64,000 nucleotides of DNA from an uncultured Faecalibacterium sp. (GTDB lineage: Bacteria; Bacillota; Clostridia; Oscillospirales; Ruminococcaceae): the NCBI GenBank assembly GCA_934547065.1, contig CAKTEF010000005.1, positions 1-64,000 of the forward strand, read 5' to 3'. Positions 58,157 to 64,000 of the stretch are shown in pieces (the first letter of the stretch is position 1; every line of letters starts with the position of its first letter). A model generated the notes under the pieces. The model saw only the letters and a program-made list of their open reading frames with translations. It searched no databases and was not told where the DNA came from. The translations under genes were made by a program, and so were the position numbers.

Positions 58157-59020
58157 TCAGTTCAAGGTAAAGGTCAGGGTGTACTCGATCTCGTGGGGGG
58201 TGCTCATGGCCACGGTGTCGGCGGTCACGGCCAGGGGCGTGCCCAGGGCGGCCACGGGAATCTCAAAGGTGGAGTTGCCCTCGGTGTTGGTGGGCAGATA
58301 TTTCTCACCGTCCACGATCATGTAGTCGTAGTTGGGGCTGCTCCAGACGATGGCAGCCGTCATCTTGCCGTCGGCCACGGTCAGGGCCGCCGGGCTTTCC
58401 ACGGTGGCGCGGCCAGAGCCGCCCTCCAGCACAACGCTTGCGGTGTATTCGCCGTCGGCCGGGGTCTCGGCGGCATCGTCCGCCTTGGGCTGGGCGTTGC
58501 GCACGCTCACGGTGTGGTCGTACCACTTGCCCTTGGTGCCCAGGATGGCCAGCTGGAAGTCCTCGTCCACCGCAGCCACAGGAATGTCGTAGCCGTACAC
58601 CTCGTCGCTGGTGCCGTCGGAATAGGTCACGGTGTCGGTGGTGGGCAGCAGCCAGTCGGTCTTGTGGTCCTCGGCATCGGCGGCCATGCCGACGTACAGG
58701 TTGACAATCTTTTTGGAAGCCAGACTGACGTGGAATGTCATCTGACCGTTTTCCACGGTCAGGGTGCCCAGGCCGTTGCAGGCTTCGTTGGCGTGGAACA
58801 TACTGCTGTCGGTGTCAAACGCGGCGGTGTACACGCCGTCCGGCAGGGAAGCCGTGCTCTCGGCGGCAGCTTCAGAAGCCGCAGCGGAAGAAACCACGGA
58901 GGAAGAAACCGCGCCGGAAGCGGCAGAACCTGCCGCGCCGGACGAAGCACCGCACCCGGCCAGGGAAGCGGCCAGCAGGGCAGAGACGATGGAAAGAGAA
59001 ACAAACTGTTTGCAGCGCAT
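58157..59020 (-). CDS. Lipoprotein with two similar beta domains, cobalamin-locus associated
   Basis: 287 residues; start after GAGGTATTTGATCT. Lipobox SLAGC, a Ser/Ala linker, then two domains opening with DGVYTAAF and DGEYTASV, the second with AIVWSSPNYDYMIVDGEKYL. The arrangement recalls small surface ligand-binding domains such as NEAT. First gene of the transporter side of the operon, so a role in capturing corrinoid, heme or metal is inferred from position only. Confidence 0.65.
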   Translation of the reverse strand: MRCKQFVSLSIVSALLAASLAGCGASSGAAGSAASGAVSSSVVSSAAASEAAAESTASLPDGVYTAAFDTDSSMFHANEACNGLGTLTVENGQMTFHVSLASKKIVNLYVGMAADAEDHKTDWLLPTTDTVTYSDGTSDEVYGYDIPVAAVDEDFQLAILGTKGKWYDHTVSVRNAQPKADDAAETPADGEYTASVVLEGGSGRATVESPAALTVADGKMTAAIVWSSPNYDYMIVDGEKYLPTNTEGNSTFEIPVAALGTPLAVTADTVAMSTPHEIEYTLTFTLN

Positions 59021-59053
59021 AGATCAAATACCTCAGAATTAAATTTTGTTGTA

Positions 59054-59145
59054 GCAGTTTGCGTTTTTAATGCACAAGCAACATCCGCAAACTGCATATC
59101 GCAAATATGCCGTTTCGATAGGCACTATTTTTGAAAATTGCGATA
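59054..59145 (-). promoter_or_regulatory. Two inverted repeats upstream of the 58157-59020 lipoprotein gene
   Basis: GCAGTTTGCG (59054-59063) with CGCAAACTGC (59086-59095), perfect 10 bp; and TATCGCAA (59097-59104) with TTGCGATA (59138-59145), perfect 8 bp. They lie in an AT-rich leader 35-125 bases before the gene. I see no cobalamin riboswitch here, so another factor may act. Confidence 0.6.
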
Positions 59146-59174
59146 AAACGAACGAAAGAGGGCGGAAACTGCCC

Positions 59175-59250
59175 GGCGGGCGGGCCGCTCCTCACGCGGG
59201 GAGGCCCGCCATGAAAAATGCCCGAAAAGATCTCTCCCTTCGGGCATCGG
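59175..59250 (-). terminator. Hairpins and terminator after cbiK
   Basis: ATGCCCGAA...TTTTCGGGCAT followed by TTTTT on the minus strand (59212-59250), then a second GC hairpin (GCGGGCC...GGCCCGC). Confidence 0.8.
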
Positions 59251-59262
59251 GTATGCGGAAGA

Positions 59263-60504
59263 TCAGCCGTTCAGGGAATCCAGGGCGGCCTTGGTGTGGT
59301 CAATGTACAGCTGCTGGATGTCCTTGATCTCGCCCAGACCGGCGATCTGGCAGTCCACAGACGCAAAGGCACCGGCAGCCTTGAACTGGCTCAGCCAGGA
59401 GTCCTCGTCCTCACCGGCCATATCGTTGTTGGCGTGGTCACCGGCAACGACCATCAGGGGCCGCAGGATCACCTTGGTGTAACCGGCGGCCTTGACAGCC
59501 TCGATCACGTTCTCGCAGGCGGTCTCCTCCGGCTCGCCCTCCACGGTGCCAATGAACACATTGTCATAGCCCAGGGTCTGCATGGTGGTCTGCATCTGGC
59601 TGTAACTCACCTTTGCGGTGTGGGACGTGCCGTGGCCCATAAAGACGAATGCGGTCTTGTCGGCGGCGGCATCGTCCAGGCTTGCATAACCGGCATCTTT
59701 CACAGCAGCGGCGGTGATGGCCTTGGCGACTGCTTCCTTATCGGAGTTGATTGCGGCTGCGTCGGCACCGACCTCGCCCAGCAGGGGCTGGGCCACGGCC
59801 ACGCTCTCGAACTTGTCACGGTAGTTGTCCACCATCTCCATCATTTCGTCGTACTCGGCACCGTGCATCAGGTGGGTGGGCTGGACGATCAGGTTCTTCA
59901 CGCCGTTTGCCACAGCGCGGTCCATGGCCTGCTGCATGTTGTCGATCTTCTCGCCGTCACGGGCCTGGACATGGTTAATGATGATCTGTGCGGTGAATGC
60001 ACGGCGCACGGACCAATCCGGATAAGCCTCCTGCAGGGCATCCTCGATGCCCTTGATGTCCGCCGCGCGGCTGTCGTTGAACGAAGTGCCGAAGCTGACC
60101 ACCAGCAGCTCGTTGTCGCCGATGCTGTCCTGGTTGCGGGGGTCATCCTTGGAGGCATCGCCGGTGTCGCGGCCAAAGTAGTCGGGATCGGCTTCCTCGC
60201 CCTCGACCAGCTCTTTCTGGGCATCGGTCAGGGCATCCCAGGCAGCCTTTGCGGCCTCGCACTGGGCATCGGTGTCGTCGGTGCGTTCCTGGACATAGAT
60301 CGCGTCGATCAGGTCTGCAACATTCTGAGCGGCCAACTTGTCCGCCTCCTCACCGGAAACCTCGCTGCTGGCGGCAGAAGCGGATTCTGCCGTGCCGGAA
60401 GCAGCGGTGCTGGATGCGGCCCCGCCGCAGCCGGTGAGAACACCGGCGCAAAGGGCCAGGGCAGTCAGGGCGGCTGCCGTCTTGTGGATGGTGCGTTTTC
60501 TCAT
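59263..60504 (-). CDS. cbiK: Surface-anchored sirohydrochlorin cobaltochelatase (CbiK family)
   Basis: 413 residues, start after AGGAAAGGAAAAGACACC. Residues 1-25 form a lipoprotein signal (LCAGVLTGCGG). A helical spacer with KAAWDALTDAQKELVEG, a motif common in surface proteins, follows. From ~115: LLVVSFGTSFNDSR, PTHLMHGAEYDEM and AFVFMGHGTSHTAK, giving the metal-site His residues of CbiK. Normal cytoplasmic CbiK is ~260-300 residues, so ~115 are extra. It is controlled by a cobalamin riboswitch. Confidence 0.88.
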   Translation of the reverse strand: MRKRTIHKTAAALTALALCAGVLTGCGGAASSTAASGTAESASAASSEVSGEEADKLAAQNVADLIDAIYVQERTDDTDAQCEAAKAAWDALTDAQKELVEGEEADPDYFGRDTGDASKDDPRNQDSIGDNELLVVSFGTSFNDSRAADIKGIEDALQEAYPDWSVRRAFTAQIIINHVQARDGEKIDNMQQAMDRAVANGVKNLIVQPTHLMHGAEYDEMMEMVDNYRDKFESVAVAQPLLGEVGADAAAINSDKEAVAKAITAAAVKDAGYASLDDAAADKTAFVFMGHGTSHTAKVSYSQMQTTMQTLGYDNVFIGTVEGEPEETACENVIEAVKAAGYTKVILRPLMVVAGDHANNDMAGEDEDSWLSQFKAAGAFASVDCQIAGLGEIKDIQQLYIDHTKAALDSLNG

Positions 60505-60577
60505 GGTGTCTTTTCCTTTCCTGTTGAAAAAGTGTTTGTGTGGAACCAAGCAGAGGGGTACAGGAAAGAGAACCCGA

Positions 60578-60640
60578 AAAAAACAAAGGGTCCTTTTGCT
60601 TGCGGGAAGGCAAAACAAAAAGACCCGGATTTTTTAGCGG
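60578..60640 (-). terminator. Expression platform/terminator between riboswitch and cbiK
   Basis: On the minus strand GGGTC...GTTTTGC pairs with GCAAAAGGACCC and is followed by TTTGTTTTTTT. It fits transcription termination when cobalamin is bound. Confidence 0.7.
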
Positions 60641-60699
60641 GCTTTTTGGTACAACCAATTCCTCGTGATCTGGGGCACAAAGCCCCCGTACCAACGGCA

Positions 60700-60884
60700 G
60701 GCAGGTCTCCTGGCTGAAAGATCGCCGCCCACAGCCGCCTTCCCGGAACATGCATTCCAGTGACCGGTGCGGATGCACCCTGGCCGTGAACTCCCTTATC
60801 ACAGTGACGAGATCGTGCGGGATTTCCACCCGCTTCCCTTTTAACGCCCCTGCCGCCCTGAGAGCGGGCAAAGGCGCACCTGCT
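60700..60884 (-). promoter_or_regulatory. Cobalamin riboswitch
   Basis: Read on the minus strand: 5' GCAGGTGCGCC (P1 strand, 60873-60884), AAGGGAAGCGGGTGGAAATC, CACTGTGATAAGGGAG and the B12 box AGCCAGGAGACCTGCC (closing P1, ACCTGC at 60701-60706). All conserved pieces are in order, so ligand binding is likely. It precedes cbiK by about 200 bases. Confidence 0.95.
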
Positions 60885-60906
60885 GTTTTCTGTTCAGTTC
60901 GCAGAA

Positions 60907-60935
60907 ATTATAGCACACAGGGGCGAAAAAGGCAA
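60907..60935 (-). promoter_or_regulatory. Promoter of the riboswitch-cbiK transcript
   Basis: Minus strand TTGCCT (60930-60935), 17-base spacer, TATAAT (60907-60912), about 20 bases before the riboswitch. Confidence 0.75.
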
Positions 60936-60958
60936 GAAATCCGGCTGCGCCAAAGGAA

Positions 60959-61002
60959 ACAAAAATGCCCGGAACAGGGCAGAAGCACCGTTCCGGGCAT
61001 CC
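60959..61002 (-). terminator. Terminator after the patatin-like gene
   Basis: ATGCCCGGAAC...GTTCCGGGCAT with TTTTTG on the minus strand. Confidence 0.88.
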
Positions 61003-61039
61003 GACTATATAAATAAGTAAGGAGTAGGGACAAGCTGCA

Positions 61040-61909
61040 TCAGGCTTCCGGTTCCGCTTTGGCCTGCTCCAGGAAGCTGCGGATCTTGTCGATCTGGATC
61101 TGAGCCACGGCCCGGCCCGTCTCATAAACGCGGCGCAGCTCGGCGGGATCGCGCTCCATGGCACCGATCTCCAGCGGGATGGGCGGGCGGATGACGTAAG
61201 CCGTCCCGGCCTGCTCCAGCATGGAAACATAGTCCACCGTCTCGTTGTAGCGCTCGTGGCGGTCGGCCACAGCCTCCACAAAGGCGGGGTAGCGCAGATA
61301 CCGTGCCCGGATGACGGGCAGCATGGGGTTTTTCTTTTTGACAAAGCCCTTGGGCTGGGTCAGCACGATCAGATTGCGCTTGTAGCCGATGGACTCAAAG
61401 AAGCGGACCGGGATGGAATCGGCCACGCCGCCGTCCAGCAGGCCGTAATGCCCGATGTTGACGATTTTAGCCGCCAGCGGCATGGAGGCCGAAGCTTCCA
61501 TCCAGCGCACATCCTCGGCATTGCCGGTACGGCATTTGTGGTAGATAGGGCCGCCGGTGCGCACATCGGTACAAACCACAAAGAAATCCATGGGCGAAGC
61601 GGCAAAGGCGGCTTCGTTGAACGGATCCAGCTTTTCCGGCACTTCGTGATAGCAGAACTGCTCGCTGTACAGGTTGCCGGTGCGCAGCAGGTTCTTGAAG
61701 CTGGCATAGCGCTTGTCGTTGCAATAGGTGGTGTTGTAGCGGATGGTCCGCCCGATCTGATGGGACTTGAAGTTGCAGCCGAACACGGCACCGGCCGAAA
61801 CGCCGATGGTGCCGTCCACGGTCAGCCCCTGCTCCATCAGGACATCCAGAACGCCTGCGGTGAACATGCCCCGCATGGCACCGCCTTCCAAGACCAAACC
61901 TGTTTTCAT
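61040..61909 (-). CDS. Patatin-like phospholipase
   Basis: 289 residues; start at 61909 after AAGGAGAAGTACC. LVLEGGAMRGMFTAGVLDVL is the oxyanion glycine loop, GVSAGAVFG the Ser of the GxSxG elbow, and LLDGGVADSIP the catalytic Asp (DGG). Bacterial members of this type hydrolyse acyl lipids. Monocistronic, with its own promoter (TTGTTT/TATACT, -10 at 62017-62022) and terminator. Confidence 0.92.
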   Translation of the reverse strand: MKTGLVLEGGAMRGMFTAGVLDVLMEQGLTVDGTIGVSAGAVFGCNFKSHQIGRTIRYNTTYCNDKRYASFKNLLRTGNLYSEQFCYHEVPEKLDPFNEAAFAASPMDFFVVCTDVRTGGPIYHKCRTGNAEDVRWMEASASMPLAAKIVNIGHYGLLDGGVADSIPVRFFESIGYKRNLIVLTQPKGFVKKKNPMLPVIRARYLRYPAFVEAVADRHERYNETVDYVSMLEQAGTAYVIRPPIPLEIGAMERDPAELRRVYETGRAVAQIQIDKIRSFLEQAKAEPEA

Positions 61910-62066
61910 ACGGGTACTTCTCCTTTTTGTCAGACGTGTGCAGCTGCACACAGGGAGCCGGGACGCTCTCCTCTGCGCCCGGACAGAGCCCCGGCAGGGC
62001 CGGAGCCGTTGCTTTCAGTATACTCGGATTTTGCCGAAAAACAAGAGAGAAAATGCCGAAAAGGCC

Positions 62067-62096
62067 TTGAAAACAGGGGGGTGAATCCGGTATACT
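62067..62096 (+). promoter_or_regulatory. xpt promoter
   Basis: TTGAAA (62067-62072), 18-base spacer, TATACT (62091-62096). No purine riboswitch structure is seen in the 45-base leader. Confidence 0.65.
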
Positions 62097-62141
62097 AGGT
62101 AAAATCAAAATGCTGGATCAAAGCTTGGAGGATGACATACC

Positions 62142-62735
62142 ATGAAACTGCTGGAAGATCGGATTCGCAAAGACGGTATCGTGCGCGAGGGCAATGTGCT
62201 CAAGGTGGACAGCTTTATCAACCACCAGATGGATATCCCGCTGTTCCGTGAGATGGCGCGGGAGTGGAAACGCCTGTTTGACGGCAAGCCGATCAACAAG
62301 GTGCTGACCATCGAAGCCAGCGGCATCGGCATTGCGGCCGTGGTGGCCAGCGAGTTCAATGTCCCGGTGGTGTTTGCCAAAAAGTCCATGAGCATCAACC
62401 TGGACTACGACAACTACGAGACGAAGATCCAGTCGTTTACCCACAAAAAAGTGTACAATGTCATCGTTTCCAAAAAGTTCCTCACGCCGGAGGACCATGT
62501 CCTGATCATCGACGATTTCCTGGCCAACGGCTGCGCCCTGATGGGCCTGCTGGACCTGGCCAAGGAGGCCGGTGCCACGGTGGAGGGCATCGGCATCGCG
62601 GTGGAAAAGGGGTTCCAGCAGGGCGGCGAGCTGATCCGCAGCAAGGGCATCCAGCTGGAGAGCCTTGCCATCGTGGACTCCATGGACAGCGCCACCGGTG
62701 AGATCACATTCCGTGAGCAGCCGCATCAGAACTAA
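62142..62735 (+). CDS. xpt: Xanthine phosphoribosyltransferase
   Basis: 197 residues, start after TTGGAGGATGACATACC. PRPP loop [19 protein letters not shown] and [20 protein letters not shown] match Xpt. It converts xanthine and PRPP to XMP in purine salvage. No permease gene follows; a UUCG terminator does. Confidence 0.95.
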   Translation: MKLLEDRIRKDGIVREGNVLKVDSFINHQMDIPLFREMAREWKRLFDGKPINKVLTIEASGIGIAAVVASEFNVPVVFAKKSMSINLDYDNYETKIQSFTHKKVYNVIVSKKFLTPEDHVLIIDDFLANGCALMGLLDLAKEAGATVEGIGIAVEKGFQQGGELIRSKGIQLESLAIVDSMDSATGEITFREQPHQN

Positions 62736-62747
62736 AACAGGAAGATC

Positions 62748-62773
62748 AGGACCGCTTCGGCGGTCCTTTTTTA
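62748..62773 (+). terminator. xpt terminator
   Basis: AGGACCGC TTCG GCGGTCCT followed by T6. Confidence 0.92.
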
Positions 62774-62777
62774 TTGC

Positions 62778-64000
62778 TCAGGCTCCGTCAAAGCTGTCGC
62801 CGTCGGCAGGCAGCTCGGCAGCGGTGGCTGCGGCGGGAGCGGGGGTGGAGGTGCGGGGCACGCCCCGGTAGACCAGGGTCTGTTCCAGCACCTCGGCGCA
62901 GACGGGGGCCGAAAGGCTGCCGCCGGCCGTGGTCCAGCTGTGAGGCTCATCCAGGCAGACAAGGCAGAGGAACTGCGGCGCGTCGATGGGGGCCACCGCC
63001 ACAAAGCTGGCGATGCGGGCTTTTTCGTCGGCGCTGTCCAGCTTCTGGCTGGTGCCGCTCTTGCCGCCCACCCGGTAGCCTGTGATCCGGGCGTTGCGGC
63101 CGCCGCCGTACAGCACGACGGCTTCCATCATCTCCCGCATGGTCTGACTGGTTTCTTCTTTCAGCACCCGGCGCTTGCACACGGGGTCGATGTGCTCGAT
63201 CACGCTGCCGTCCGGAGCCAGGATGTCGGAGACAAGGTAGGGCTGCATCAGGTTTCCGCCGTTGACCACCGCGCAGATGGCGGCGGCCATTTCCAGGTAG
63301 GAGACCTTGCTGCTCTGCCCGAACGCGCAGGAGGCCAGCTCCACCGGGCCCATCCGGTCGGCGGTGTAGTACAGGCTCTTTCTGGGTTCGGCGGGCAGAT
63401 CGATCCCGGTGGGCTCCCGCAGGCCGAACGCGGCAAAGTAATCGCAGAATGCTTCCCTGCCAAGCCTTGCCCCGATCTGGATGAAGCTCTGGTTGCAGGA
63501 GTTTTCCAGTGCCTGGGTCACGGTCTGGGCTCCGTGGCGCTTGTGATTGGCACAGTGGAACCGCGTGCCCGCCACCGAGAGCGACTCGCCGCAGTAAAAG
63601 CTGGAATGTTTGGTAATGGCCCCGGCATCCAGAGCCGCCGCGCAGGTGATGAGCTTGAACACGCTGCCCGGTTCGTACAGGTCGCTGACCACTTTGTTCC
63701 GCCACTGGGTCTGCTGGGCCAGCTGAAGGGCCGCGGCCCGCTCGGAGCCGGTCAGGGCTTCCACGGCGTTCCGGACGGCGGCATCGGCCAGCACGCGGGG
63801 CTGGTTCGGGTCGTAGGAGGGGGTGGTGGACATGGCCAGCACGGCCCCGGTGTTCACGTCCATCACAAGGCCCACGGCCCGCGCGGCCACATGATGTTCC
63901 TTGACGGCATAGGCCAGTGCGTTTTCCAGATAGTGCTGGATGTTGGTGTCGATGGTCAGCCGCAGGCCGTCGCCCTCCGTGGGGAAGCGCTCGGTCTCGT
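62778..64000 (-). CDS. Penicillin-binding protein, FtsI/SpoVD-type transpeptidase (5' end outside window)
   Basis: About 407 residues in the window; the frame is open to base 64000, so the ATG at 63890 is internal. Active-site motifs in order: SxxK in EPGSVFKLIT, SxN in ENSCNQSFIQ and KSG in VGGKSGTSQKL. ETERFPTEGDGLRLTIDTN marks the start of the transpeptidase domain. No PASTA domain is present; the C-terminus is a short Ala/Pro tail. It cross-links peptidoglycan at division or sporulation septa. Confidence 0.9.
   Translation of the reverse strand, partial: ETERFPTEGDGLRLTIDTNIQHYLENALAYAVKEHHVAARAVGLVMDVNTGAVLAMSTTPSYDPNQPRVLADAAVRNAVEALTGSERAAALQLAQQTQWRNKVVSDLYEPGSVFKLITCAAALDAGAITKHSSFYCGESLSVAGTRFHCANHKRHGAQTVTQALENSCNQSFIQIGARLGREAFCDYFAAFGLREPTGIDLPAEPRKSLYYTADRMGPVELASCAFGQSSKVSYLEMAAAICAVVNGGNLMQPYLVSDILAPDGSVIEHIDPVCKRRVLKEETSQTMREMMEAVVLYGGGRNARITGYRVGGKSGTSQKLDSADEKARIASFVAVAPIDAPQFLCLVCLDEPHSWTTAGGSLSAPVCAEVLEQTLVYRGVPRTSTPAPAAATAAELPADGDSFDGA

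Noticed and set aside
62097..62141. Purine riboswitch before xpt
   Set aside because: The leader is only about 45 bases and lacks the conserved three-way junction.
1..64000. CRISPR array
   Set aside because: The repeats present are dispersed palindromic elements or pairs of direct repeats; none has regular unit-spacer spacing.

Overview
The window comes from a GC-rich, low-gap Firmicutes chromosome. Gene content (a NifU-like protein paired with a GGGtGRT protein, anaerobic-type cobalamin genes, an SLH protein, a FtsI/SpoVD-type PBP, short palindromic repeats built on CCTCTC and GGGGAG/CTCCCC) suggests a gut member of the Oscillospiraceae, most like Faecalibacterium. That assignment is inference from content and style, not from a database match.

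Layout. (1) 1-8584, host: the 3' part of an Fe-S scaffold gene and its GGGtGRT partner; then a MacAB-type export operon (adaptor, ATPase, permease), an SLH-domain surface protein and a ComF-type phosphoribosyltransferase, all rightward. (2) tRNA-Pro(GGG) at 8657-8734 with its own promoter and terminator. (3) About 8735-40650, a tailed-phage prophage: a leftward serine recombinase whose frame runs into the tRNA, a leftward membrane protein and CI-like repressor, divergent promoters with operator-like repeats, then rightward early genes, a HUH nuclease-like gene, late regulator, terminase small and large subunits, a portal fragment, N4-gp56-type capsid protein, connector-like genes, a giant polyvalent protein, a leftward HicAB module, a baseplate/tail protein, three tandem tail-tip paralogues, GH25 lysin and holin. 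Three reading frames look like deletion scars (portal, AAA ATPase, tail gene joined to the giant protein) and I see no replication or recombination module, so the prophage is probably defective. Short direct repeats spanning stop/RBS/start regions bracket several gene cassettes. (4) 40722-60504, leftward: a near-complete anaerobic cobalamin pathway and a corrinoid/iron-type ABC transporter, most genes overlapping by 4 bases. A cobalamin riboswitch precedes a predicted surface-anchored cobaltochelatase. Unusual points are an ABC ATPase-CbiD fusion, a second miniature CobU-like protein and the absence of cbiL. (5) 61040-64000, host: a patatin-like phospholipase (leftward), xpt (rightward) and the 3' part of a penicillin-binding protein gene (leftward).

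How the parts work together: the cobalamin locus covers cobalt insertion (CbiK), ring methylation and contraction (CbiH, F, G, D, J, ET, C), amidation (CbiA, CbiP), aminopropanol arm (CobD, CbiB) and nucleotide loop assembly (CobU, T, S, C), next to an importer that may salvage corrinoids. In the prophage the most interesting genes are the giant polyvalent protein, with two nuclease/toxin-like modules and a zincin motif, and the HUH gene flanked by REP-like structured repeats.
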